Assembly (NCBI GenBank): GCA_910587775.1
Contig: CAJUNF010000021.1
Span: 12,820 to 25,982, forward strand
Length of the DNA stretch: 13,163 nucleotides
From: an uncultured Bacilli bacterium
GTDB lineage: Bacteria; Bacillota_I; Bacilli_A; RF39; UBA660
Direction: 5' to 3'
The position numbers and the translations under genes are program-made. Of the stretch, positions 1 through 6,063 are shown in pieces (position 1 is the first letter of the stretch; every line of letters starts with the position of its first letter). The notes below the pieces were generated by a model. That model had not been told where the DNA came from. It saw only the letters and a program-made list of their open reading frames with translations, and made no database searches.

Positions 1-522
1 GAATTAGTAGATAAAAAACCTGTTTTAGCTGGAATTGCCATTTTTGAAGATAGCAAACTAAAAGATATTTTAAGCCCTGAATTATCTGCTATTTTTAAAG
101 TTTTAAATAATGATTCTTCAAACCATCACTTAAAAATACCTTGTGAAAATAAAGATAATGGATATACTATTATAAATTTATACAAAAATAAAAATACAGA
201 TTTAAAAATTCAAGATGGTACATTAACTATAAAAAGTAATTTAAACGCTGGAGTTTTAAAAGATTCCTGTGGATTAAATTTTCGCGATGGACAAATTTAT
301 GATGAATTAAACAAAAAATTTGAAGCAGTATTAAAAGAAGAATATCAAACACTTTGGAATTTCATTTTAATGGAAGATACAGATATATTAGGTCTTCGCA
401 AAAAATATTATCAAAAATCTCGTCAAGAATTAACAGATTGGAAAGATTTAAAATTAGAAGTAGAAGCAAAAATAAACATTAATAAAAATGGAAAAACATT
501 TGAGGTGAGACATAATGAATAA
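1..522 (+). CDS. Ger(x)C-family spore germination lipoprotein, C-terminal part (5' end outside window)
   Basis: The frame is open from base 1 to a TAA at 520-522 and gives 173 residues with no start, so the N-terminal part, including the expected lipoprotein signal, lies to the left. The visible part matches the C-terminal region of GerAC-type proteins: a segment near the edge reading LAGIAIFEDSKLKDILS (the family's 'G.AvF...kl...L' strand), a long helix-rich middle, then DTDILGLRKKY followed by W..LKLEVEAKINI..NG, the family's 'DilGfG...W..v.v.V.i.G' ending. GerAC subunits are membrane-anchored lipoproteins of the germinant receptor in the spore inner membrane. The gene overlaps the next start codon by 8 bases, as expected for co-translated receptor subunits. 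The assignment comes from recognising family features, not from a search. Confidence 0.85.
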   Translation, partial: ELVDKKPVLAGIAIFEDSKLKDILSPELSAIFKVLNNDSSNHHLKIPCENKDNGYTIINLYKNKNTDLKIQDGTLTIKSNLNAGVLKDSCGLNFRDGQIYDELNKKFEAVLKEEYQTLWNFILMEDTDILGLRKKYYQKSRQELTDWKDLKLEVEAKININKNGKTFEVRHNE

Positions 523-1549
523 AAGAAAAATATACGCCTTATCCTACTTTCTAAGTCGATCTTTCTTTTTAGGATATGGATATTCAGTTATCTTAAGTAA
601 TACCAATAAAGATTCATGGATTTGCTTTATACTAGGCACTTTAATTGGAATTTGTTTTATTTATGCAATTTCTAAAATAAAAGAAAAAATGTTAAAACTT
701 ACTATCAAAGAATATTTAAGCAATCATAAAATATTAAAATATCTTATATTAACCATTTTCTTTATTTTTAATATTTTAATCATGAGTCAATTACTTTTCG
801 TTTTAGAAACGTTTGCTGCTTCCTTTTTCTTAATTAATTCACCTACTTTTTTTATCCTTCTTCCCATACTATTCTTACTTTTCCGAATTACAGTAAAGGG
901 TTGGAGTACCATTGGAAGAATTGCTGAGATATTTATTCCAATTTCTCTGGTCATTGTAATTTTTTCTTTATCCATATTAACTCCATATGGAACAATAGAT
1001 AAATTTCTTCCCATTATGACACAAAATAATCTAGATATGATTAAAAGCACTTTTATGTTTGCTTTCTATACAAGTGCTCCATTCTTACTTTTATTAAATG
1101 TTCCTATGCAAGATCATAAATTGATTCGTAAATACTTATTTGGAACAATTACTATTATTTTAATTGGAATTTTAATTATTGCTGTTTTAGGACCTAATTT
1201 AATACAAATATATCGTTACCCAGAATACATGATTTTAAAGAAAATTAAAGTATTCCAATTCTTAGAAAAAATTGAAAATATCATTAGTATTACATGGATT
1301 TTAGATGTATTTATCACATTATCGGTTATTGCAAATAACATAAGACTTACCATTCCAAAAAAGAAAAATACACTATTATTTAGTATAATTTTAATAATTT
1401 TATTTTTCTTAGTCATTTACTTAGGAAAAATTTACTTCTTACAATTACAATTTTATGCAATATTCCCTCTCATTTTAGGTGGATTTGAAATCCTTATAAT
1501 ACTCCTATTCTTCTTAAAAAATCGATTCAAAAAAAGAAGCCAAAACTAA
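515..1549 (+). CDS. GerAB-family spore germinant receptor permease
   Basis: This 344-residue, strongly hydrophobic protein has about ten predicted membrane segments. It belongs to the GerAB branch of the APC (amino acid/polyamine/organocation) superfamily, the subunit thought to recognise germinant in the spore inner membrane. The best signature is in the C-terminal half, residues about 235-275: YRYPEYMILKKI, then FLEKIENI and TWILDVFITLSV, which fits the GerAB 'fPey.il..I...fleriE....W....f...s' pattern. Its length is slightly below the usual 360-370. The start at 515 is supported by GAGGTGA at 502-508, six bases upstream, and it overlaps the Ger(x)C gene by 8 bases. The stop codon sits in the loop of a terminator hairpin, so this is the last gene of the operon. 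The GerAA partner is not visible and must lie to the left if present. Confidence 0.9.
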   Translation: MNKRKIYALSYFLSRSFFLGYGYSVILSNTNKDSWICFILGTLIGICFIYAISKIKEKMLKLTIKEYLSNHKILKYLILTIFFIFNILIMSQLLFVLETFAASFFLINSPTFFILLPILFLLFRITVKGWSTIGRIAEIFIPISLVIVIFSLSILTPYGTIDKFLPIMTQNNLDMIKSTFMFAFYTSAPFLLLLNVPMQDHKLIRKYLFGTITIILIGILIIAVLGPNLIQIYRYPEYMILKKIKVFQFLEKIENIISITWILDVFITLSVIANNIRLTIPKKKNTLLFSIILIILFFLVIYLGKIYFLQLQFYAIFPLILGGFEILIILLFFLKNRFKKRSQN

Positions 1550-1564
1550 TCGTTGGCTTTTTTT
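1531..1564. terminator. Bidirectional intrinsic terminator between the germination operon and miaB
   Basis: A 7-bp stem, AAGCCAA (1537-1543) with TTGGCTT (1553-1559), encloses a 9-base loop. A T-run follows on the plus strand (1558-1564), and an A-run precedes the stem (1531-1535), which becomes a T-run on the minus strand. It can therefore end both converging transcripts. The permease stop codon lies in the loop and the miaB stop begins in the T-run, so the two genes are packed as closely as the hairpin allows. Confidence 0.85.
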
Positions 1565-2978
1565 AATTTAAAACAACTTCTTCCATTTTTCCGTCTAAGC
1601 TAAAACTCTTTGCATCTGTAATTAATACAGGTATGATTTTTCCAATCATATCCTTAGATGCCACAACATTTACAAGTTTCATGGTTTCAGTATATCCATA
1701 AACTTTATTTGGATCCTTTTCACTAGTTCCTTGAATGAGTACTTTAACAACCTTACCTACATACTCTTGATTTTTTTGATTTGAATAAGAATTAATCAGT
1801 TCATTTAAACGATGAAGACGTTCTTCTTTAATAGCGATAGGTGTTTCATCTTCCATTTTACTTGCAGGAGTTCCTTCTCTTGGACTAAATAAAAAAGTAA
1901 ACGCCCCATCATACTGACAAGAATTCACAACATCTAAAGTATCTTGAAAATCTTCTTCTGTTTCTCCAGGAAAACCTACAATAATATCCGTTGTAATCGC
2001 CACATTTGGAATACGCTTTTTCATCTTTTCAAACAACTCTAAATATTCTGCTTTGGTATATCTTCGCCCCATTAATTTCAAAATTCTACTAGACCCAGAT
2101 TGTAAAGGTAAATGAATATAAGGCATTACATTATCACATTTTGCAATAATATCGATCATTTCATCCGTAAAATCCCAAGGATGACTCGTAACAAAACGAA
2201 CTCTTGGAATACCAATTTTAGACACTTCTAGTAACAAAGTAGCAAAAGATACTGGCTCTTCTAAATCTTTACCATAAGCATTAACATTTTGCCCAAGTAA
2301 GGTAATCTCTTGGTATCCTTTCTCCTTTAAATCACGAACTTCTTCTAAAATTTGTGCCATTTCCCTACTTCTTTGACGACCTCTTGTATAGGGAACAATA
2401 CAGTAAGTACAAAACTTATCACAACCATACATAATATTTACCCATGCTGTAATAGAAGAATCTCTTTTGTACATTACATTTTCATAAACATTACCTTCAA
2501 TACTATAAACATTAATATTTTGCTTTTCGTTTTTCTCTAAAATCATACGTCCAAGTTCATGAATATTGTGTGTTCCAAAAACAATATCCACATAAGGATG
2601 TTTTTTTAAAATTTCTTCTGCTACACTACTTTGTTGTGGCATACAACCACCTATTGCAATCAATAAATCTTTCTTCTCGCGTTTTAAATGCTTTAATCTT
2701 CCTAAATATCCAAACACTTTATCATGAGCATTTTCTCGAATAGCACAAGTATTTAAAAGCACTAAATCTGCCTCTTCCATAACATCAACCGAAGTAAAAC
2801 CTAAATTTTCTACAATTGCTACAATTTCTTCCGAATCATGAACATTCATCTGACAACCATAAGTACGAATAAAATATTTCTTTCCTTGAAAACGATTTGA
2901 AATAAGTGGTTCTTGTTGAATATACTGAACTTTACTTTTTCCACGTACTTTTGCATCTAACATATTAGGTAAATTCAT
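1563..2978 (-). CDS. miaB: tRNA-2-methylthio-N6-dimethylallyladenosine synthase MiaB
   Basis: MiaB is a radical-SAM methylthiotransferase that converts i6A37 to ms2i6A37 in tRNAs reading UNN codons, using two [4Fe-4S] clusters in the cytosol. All expected parts are present in 471 residues. The N-terminal UPF0004 domain has cluster cysteines C42 (TYGCQMN), C78 (LLNTCAIRENA) and C112 (IGGCMPQ). The radical-SAM CxxxCxxC is C186, C190 and C193 (MYGCDKFCTYCIVPYTRGR). A TRAM domain occupies about residues 403-471. The GRRYT and DIIVGFPGETEEDF motifs are intact. The start is supported by AAAGGA about eight bases upstream. It is a single-gene unit with an extended -10 upstream and is insulated from the pentapeptide/SDR unit by a terminator. 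Its length is typical of Bacillota MiaB. Confidence 0.97.
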   Translation of the reverse strand: MNLPNMLDAKVRGKSKVQYIQQEPLISNRFQGKKYFIRTYGCQMNVHDSEEIVAIVENLGFTSVDVMEEADLVLLNTCAIRENAHDKVFGYLGRLKHLKREKKDLLIAIGGCMPQQSSVAEEILKKHPYVDIVFGTHNIHELGRMILEKNEKQNINVYSIEGNVYENVMYKRDSSITAWVNIMYGCDKFCTYCIVPYTRGRQRSREMAQILEEVRDLKEKGYQEITLLGQNVNAYGKDLEEPVSFATLLLEVSKIGIPRVRFVTSHPWDFTDEMIDIIAKCDNVMPYIHLPLQSGSSRILKLMGRRYTKAEYLELFEKMKKRIPNVAITTDIIVGFPGETEEDFQDTLDVVNSCQYDGAFTFLFSPREGTPASKMEDETPIAIKEERLHRLNELINSYSNQKNQEYVGKVVKVLIQGTSEKDPNKVYGYTETMKLVNVVASKDMIGKIIPVLITDAKSFSLDGKMEEVVLN

Positions 2979-3004
2979 AATATCAGTCCTTTTTAATATT
3001 TTGT

Positions 3005-3013
3005 ATTATAACA
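3005..3013 (-). promoter_or_regulatory. Extended -10 promoter element of miaB
   Basis: The minus strand reads TGTTATAAT here, a perfect TGnTATAAT extended -10, about 27 bases upstream of the miaB start codon. No good -35 sits at 16-18 bases; the closest TTG-type hexamer (TTGCTA) is about 21 bases away. The extended element probably carries recognition. It lies directly after the upstream terminator, so miaB is transcribed on its own. Confidence 0.6.
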
Positions 3014-3049
3014 AAAAAAAGAAAAAAAAGATAGCAACCAAAATATAAC

Positions 3050-3076
3050 AAAAAAAGTAACGCATTGTTACCTTTT
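3050..3076 (-). terminator. Intrinsic terminator of the SDR/pentapeptide unit
   Basis: On the minus strand, AAAGGTAAC pairs with GTTACTTT across the five-base loop AATGC. The GTAAC/GTTAC core is perfect, one G-T wobble follows, then A-T pairs. A run of seven T follows (the A-run at 3050-3056 on the plus strand). It ends transcription from the pentapeptide-repeat gene just before the miaB promoter. Confidence 0.75.
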
Positions 3077-3090
3077 AACTAATCTTTACA

Positions 3091-3114
3091 ACAAAAAGAG
3101 TTTCCGTATACTCT
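3091..3114 (-). terminator. Weak second hairpin directly after the pentapeptide-repeat gene
   Basis: On the minus strand, AGAGT and ACTCT form a 5-bp stem with an 8-base loop, followed by TTTT. It lies about ten bases past the stop codon and upstream of the stronger terminator at 3050-3076, so the two could act in tandem. The short stem makes this tentative. Confidence 0.35.
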
Positions 3115-3123
3115 AAAGAATCA

Positions 3124-3780
3124 TTATTTTTCAACAACTTCTACCCCAAGCATCGATATCAAATCTTGACATTGTAAAAAATGTATTTTTGCCCCTCGAA
3201 TAGAACTAGAATCAAACTTTGCATCCCTAATTTCACAACTAGATAAATCTATGCCTTTTAAAGATGTCTGGAAAAACTCAGTACCAACAAATTTTACATT
3301 TTCTAAAGCGATATGATTTATTTTGGTTTCTAAAAATGTCGTAAAAGAAAAATCACTATCTGTTATCATCACATATCTCATTTTAGATTTAGAAAAATTA
3401 GCATAAGAAACATTTGTTTCTTGAAAACAAATATCTTTAAGTGAAGCATCTACAAAAGAAGTACCAACTAACTTACAATTGTCAAATTGAACACGACTAA
3501 GAAGTCTTTTATCAAATACTTGATTCGATAAATCACAATGACGAAAAACAACATCAATTAAATCTACATCTTCTAGTATAATGGAAGAAAAATTAATGCG
3601 TTCAAAAAGACAACCATCAAAAGTAATATCTTGAAAAGAAACTGAATTTTTTTCTATAGAAGTAAATTTTTTATTACAATAAAATTCAGCATCTTCACTA
3701 GAATATAAAACACTTTCTTCTAACAAACCCAATTTGGGATTCTGAATTTTTTTCTTAACTTCTTGCTGCACCATCGACAC
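3124..3780 (-). CDS. Qnr-like pentapeptide repeat protein
   Basis: The 218-residue protein, the same length as plasmid Qnr proteins, has pentapeptide-repeat periodicity from about residue 45 to 200, with F or L at the centre of each five-residue turn (for example FDGCLFERINF, VRFV-type turns, and VSYANFSKSKM). The last part, SLKGIDLSSCEI followed by IRGAKI and a C-terminal helix ending LGVEV, resembles Qnr/EfsQnr-type proteins. These fold as a right-handed quadrilateral beta-helix that mimics DNA and binds gyrase or topoisomerase IV. Quinolone protection is an inference from family resemblance only. The start is GTG at 3778-3780, because GGGGAG at 3788-3793 sits seven bases upstream of it; an ATG at 3772-3774 would be 13 bases away. 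The gene overlaps the SDR 3' end by 26 bases, so the two are probably translationally coupled. Tandem hairpins follow. Confidence 0.8.
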   Translation of the reverse strand: MSMVQQEVKKKIQNPKLGLLEESVLYSSEDAEFYCNKKFTSIEKNSVSFQDITFDGCLFERINFSSIILEDVDLIDVVFRHCDLSNQVFDKRLLSRVQFDNCKLVGTSFVDASLKDICFQETNVSYANFSKSKMRYVMITDSDFSFTTFLETKINHIALENVKFVGTEFFQTSLKGIDLSSCEIRDAKFDSSSIRGAKIHFLQCQDLISMLGVEVVEK

Positions 3781-4492
3781 TTAAAATCTCCCCAGTAATA
3801 TAACTTGCCATGTCACTTGCTAAAAACAAAAAGGCATTGGCAATATCTCTTGGTTCACCAATTCTTCCTAAAGGAATTGATTGAATTAATGGTTTTATCA
3901 TCTCTTCATCTAAAGAAGATACCATATCTGTTTTTGTAATTCCAGGTGCTACTGCATTAACACGAATACCAAATGGAGCTAGTTCTCTTGCTAAAGATTT
4001 CGTAAGACCGTTAACTGCAAATTTACTAGTAGGATATCCTACACCAGAAGGTTGTCCATAAATACTTACCATAGAACTAGTATTTAAAATAACACCACTT
4101 TTTTGTTCTTTCATATATGGTACAACAGCTTTACATAAATTAAAAATTGCTTTCACATTCAAATCCATAATTTGCGAAAACTCACTTGCAGTGGTTTCCT
4201 CAATTTTTTTATGAGCACTAATACCAGCATTATTGACCAAAATATCTATTTTCCCAAATTCACTCACAATATCATCAATTGTTTTCTTTACACTTTCAAA
4301 ATCCATTAAATTAGGATAATATCCTTTTGCTTCTATTCCTAACTCTTTTAATTCTTTAAGTGCTTTACTAACACTTTCTTCCTTTGATCCAAAAAACACC
4401 ACTTTCGCTTTATTTTCACAAAATAAACGAACTGTTTCTAAACCAATTCCTCTTGTCCCTCCAGTAATTACTGCAACACGTTCTTCTAACAT
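3755..4492 (-). CDS. FabG-like short-chain dehydrogenase/reductase (SDR)
   Basis: This is a classical SDR of 245 residues: an NAD(P)-dependent oxidoreductase with a Rossmann fold, expected to be a cytosolic tetramer. The dinucleotide motif TGGTRGIG covers residues 10-17, NNAG covers 87-90, and the catalytic residues are N112, S140, Y153 and K157 (YPTSK). The C-terminal ITGEILSVDGA is typical of FabG and glucose-dehydrogenase-like SDRs. The start is set at 4492, because GGAGG lies five bases upstream of it. The ATG twelve bases further upstream (4504) contains that ribosome binding site inside its own reading frame and has none before it. The gene is not next to other fatty-acid genes, so 3-oxoacyl-ACP reduction is only one possibility and the substrate is unknown. 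It is the first gene of a two-gene unit with the pentapeptide-repeat gene. Confidence 0.92.
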   Translation of the reverse strand: MLEERVAVITGGTRGIGLETVRLFCENKAKVVFFGSKEESVSKALKELKELGIEAKGYYPNLMDFESVKKTIDDIVSEFGKIDILVNNAGISAHKKIEETTASEFSQIMDLNVKAIFNLCKAVVPYMKEQKSGVILNTSSMVSIYGQPSGVGYPTSKFAVNGLTKSLARELAPFGIRVNAVAPGITKTDMVSSLDEEMIKPLIQSIPLGRIGEPRDIANAFLFLASDMASYITGEILSVDGAARS

Positions 4493-4515
4493 AACTTCCT
4501 CCATCTATTAAAATT

Positions 4516-4524
4516 AGTATAACA
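4516..4524 (-). promoter_or_regulatory. Extended -10 promoter element of the SDR gene
   Basis: The minus strand reads TGTTATACT, an extended -10 with five of six matches to TATAAT, about 24 bases upstream of the chosen SDR start codon. The -35 region is a T-rich run with no clear hexamer. The element lies immediately after the YbjQ-gene terminator, which supports independent transcription. Confidence 0.5.
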
Positions 4525-4538
4525 TTAAGAACAAAAAG

Positions 4539-4562
4539 AAAAAAGAGGTAGTCCTCCTTTTT
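4539..4562 (-). terminator. Intrinsic terminator of the MerR/YbjQ unit
   Basis: On the minus strand, AAAAAGGAGG pairs with CCTCTTTTTT across the four-base loop ACTA. The 10-bp stem contains one G-T wobble and runs into T-rich sequence. The YbjQ-gene stop codon overlaps the foot of the stem. Confidence 0.85.
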
Positions 4563-4884
4563 AATTCTTATCTTTAAATCGTACTGCTGTTCCATAAGCA
4601 ATGATTTCTGCTGCACCATTCATAACAGAAGATGATCCATATCGTACATTAATTACTGCATCAGCTCCTAAATTCTTTGCTTCATCAACCATTCTTTTCG
4701 TCGCCATCTGTCTTGCCAAAGAAATCATATCTGTATAAGAAGTAATCTCTCCTCCTACAATTGTTTTCATTCCTGCCATAAAATCTCGACCAATATTTTT
4801 CGATTGCACAATTTGTCCCTTAACAATTCCTAATGCTTCTTCAATTTCATATCCTGGTACATAATCAATATTTACTAGCTTCAT
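4561..4884 (-). CDS. YbjQ/UPF0145 family protein (DUF74-like)
   Basis: The 107-residue protein matches the UPF0145 family over its whole length: GIVKGQIVQSKNIGRD near residues 19-34, IVGGEITSYTDM at 42-53, ARQMATKRM at 57-65, LGADAVINVRYGSSS at 72-86 and AAEIIAYGTAV at 91-101. The family forms small soluble oligomers; databases often label it a putative heavy-metal-binding domain, but I know of no firmly established function. The start at 4884 is chosen because AAGGAGG lies eight bases upstream. A GTG at 4908 would place that ribosome binding site inside the coding region and exceed the usual family length of about 105. The gene overlaps the end of the MerR gene by 20 bases and is followed by a strong terminator, so the two form one unit. 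Confidence 0.9.
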   Translation of the reverse strand: MKLVNIDYVPGYEIEEALGIVKGQIVQSKNIGRDFMAGMKTIVGGEITSYTDMISLARQMATKRMVDEAKNLGADAVINVRYGSSSVMNGAAEIIAYGTAVRFKDKN

Positions 4885-5509
4885 CTTCTTCTCCTCCTTG
4901 AATTTCACGAATTCTAATAATCAAATTGTAAACGATTCCTATTACGGGAAAACCAAATATCCCCATAATAAAGAAATATATGAGCCAAGGTATTTTATCA
5001 CTTTCCGTAAATTGAAAATAAGAAATCACTCCAATCAAGAAAAGAAAAAAACTTCCAAATATCAGACTAGATAAAATGGCACCTCTAATTTTTTTAGCTT
5101 TATTTACATGAGTACTTCTCAAGGTAAATCCCTCCTTATTTAATGTATTCATACTTTGAAAATACTTTGGAACATCAAATTCTTTAAAAGTATCAGTAGA
5201 ATTTTGAATTTCTAAACACATCTCTTTTACCTTAACAAACTTATTTTCTTCTGCTTCAATTTTATGAATTCGATCTTTCATACATTCTTGTAAAGATAAA
5301 ACTCCATCATTTAATAATTTCAAATCATGAATTGGTACATCAAGTTCTCGTAAAAATTTAATAACTTTTAACTTTTTAATATCTTCCTCTTGATAAATAC
5401 GATAATCATTTTCTTGATTTCTTTTTGGTTTTAAAAGACCATGTTCCTCATAATACCGAATACTTTTTTTAGATAAACCAATTAAATGTTCAACTTCATG
5501 AATATTCAT
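4865..5509 (-). CDS. MerR-family transcriptional regulator with two C-terminal membrane segments
   Basis: Residues 1-70 are a MerR winged-helix domain: MNIHEVEHLIGLSKKSIRYY, then LLKPKR, DYRIYQEEDIKKLKVI and FLRELDVPI. A charged helix at about 75-105 fits the dimerising coiled coil. Instead of an effector domain, the C-terminal half has two hydrophobic segments at about 144-165 and 174-196 with a basic approach (KAKKIRG) and a charged tail, so the regulator is probably tethered to the membrane. MerR proteins usually distort and activate promoters with long spacers. The start at 5509 has AGGAGG five bases upstream. The gene's own promoter has a 19-bp spacer filled by a palindrome, suggesting autoregulation. 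The overlapping YbjQ gene is the likely co-regulated product. The signal sensed cannot be read from the sequence. Confidence 0.88.
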   Translation of the reverse strand: MNIHEVEHLIGLSKKSIRYYEEHGLLKPKRNQENDYRIYQEEDIKKLKVIKFLRELDVPIHDLKLLNDGVLSLQECMKDRIHKIEAEENKFVKVKEMCLEIQNSTDTFKEFDVPKYFQSMNTLNKEGFTLRSTHVNKAKKIRGAILSSLIFGSFFLFLIGVISYFQFTESDKIPWLIYFFIMGIFGFPVIGIVYNLIIRIREIQGGEEDEASKY

Positions 5510-5529
5510 AAAATCCTCCTGACTTCTCT

Positions 5530-5560
5530 AATTTAGACTATACCCTAAGGGTAACGTCAA
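5530..5560 (-). promoter_or_regulatory. MerR-type promoter and operator upstream of the merR gene
   Basis: The minus strand has a -35 TTGACG (5555-5560) and a -10-like TAAATT (5530-5535), separated by 19 bases. This is the over-long spacer on which MerR activators work. An inverted repeat centred on one base covers 5536-5558: arms GACGTTACCCT and AGGGTATAGTC match at 9 of 11 positions. The -10 is 20 bases upstream of the start codon. Geometry and dyad both fit autoregulation by the downstream MerR protein. Family knowledge supports the mechanism; binding itself is inferred. Confidence 0.75.
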
Positions 5561-5561
5561 G

Positions 5562-5619
5562 TCTTTTTCTTCATTTTACAAAATAAAAAAAAGAACAACA
5601 AGAAAAAAGCAAACAATTT
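5562..5619. other. Short AT-rich gap with no recognised feature
   Basis: The stretch between the MerR promoter and the HTH pseudogene is A-rich on the plus strand and T-rich on the minus strand. I see no gene and no convincing hairpin. The non-coding span 5510-6063 as a whole is otherwise accounted for by the MerR promoter, the pseudogene with its leader, and the carboxypeptidase terminator. Confidence 0.5.
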
Positions 5620-5963
5620 TTATTTTGCTGCTTCATTATCATACATAATTCCTTTAGAATCTCTTTGTATTTCATACCCATATTGAAAATATATAAACCA
5701 TACTAAACAAAAATAATAGGTAAAGATATATACTAACAATTCTTCCAATACGTGCAAAAATCATAATAATTTTACTTAAAAGCTTCATTCGTTCTGACAA
5801 TGAAAAATATCACACAATTTTAGTAAATGTTTCATTTCAGGATATGCAAAGAAGTCTCCCATTTACTTACACTTTGACGAGATACACCAACTAACTCCGC
5901 TAACTCTTCTTGTGAAATATTTTTTTTATTTCGTAATACTTTCAAATTTTCTCCAAACTTCAT
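5620..5963 (-). pseudogene. Decayed XRE/Cro-type HTH regulator with membrane tail
   Basis: From an ATG at 5963 (AAGGAAG ribosome binding site about eight bases upstream; possible -10 TATAGT at 5995-6000) the frame gives a good HTH_3 N-terminus: MKFGENLKVLRNKK, then ISQEELAELVGVSRQSVSKW, and ends after 43 residues at TGA 5832-5834. The expected continuation is in another frame at about 5844-5788, reading AYPEMKHLLKLCDIFHC, the usual end of this HTH domain, and it stops after a few residues. A third piece, 5788-5672, reads MKLLSKIIMIFARIGRIVSIY and continues as a membrane-like segment. Open sequence in a further frame runs to a TAA at 5620-5622 (YGYEIQRDSKGIMYDNEAAK). Intact relatives, as I remember them, join the HTH to the LSKI..IARI membrane segment by a linker of about 30-40 residues that is absent here. 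This indicates at least two frameshifts plus an internal deletion. The 43-residue HTH could still be expressed. Confidence 0.75.
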
Positions 5964-6031
5964 TTTTTATTCTTCCTTTCACTTCAAAAATTAAACTATA
6001 AAACTTAATTTTTCTACCAACTTTCAGTTGC

Positions 6032-6063
6032 AAAAGAAAAAGAAGTTATCTTTTCACTTCTTT
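6032..6063 (-). terminator. Intrinsic terminator of the carboxypeptidase gene
   Basis: On the minus strand, AAAGAAGT pairs perfectly with ACTTCTTT across a nine-base loop and is followed by T-rich sequence (the A-run at 6032-6041). It begins directly after the TAG stop codon. Confidence 0.75.

Noticed and set aside
4493..4504. Upstream ATG start for the SDR gene
   Set aside because: The GGAGG ribosome binding site lies inside these four codons and is ideally spaced for the ATG at 4492.
4416..4619. 67-codon minus-strand frame spanning the SDR start and the upstream terminator
   Set aside because: It overlaps two well-supported genes and a terminator in another frame, and its sequence (for example RRTCCSNYW) resembles no protein family.
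4885..4908. Upstream GTG start for the YbjQ-family gene
   Set aside because: The AAGGAGG site would be inside the coding sequence, and the family begins at the Met placed at 4884.
5672..5788. 38-codon frame MKLLSKII... as a separate small membrane-protein gene
   Set aside because: It has no ribosome binding site of its own, its start overlaps the stop of the shifted HTH continuation, and its sequence fits the membrane tail of the decayed HTH regulator.
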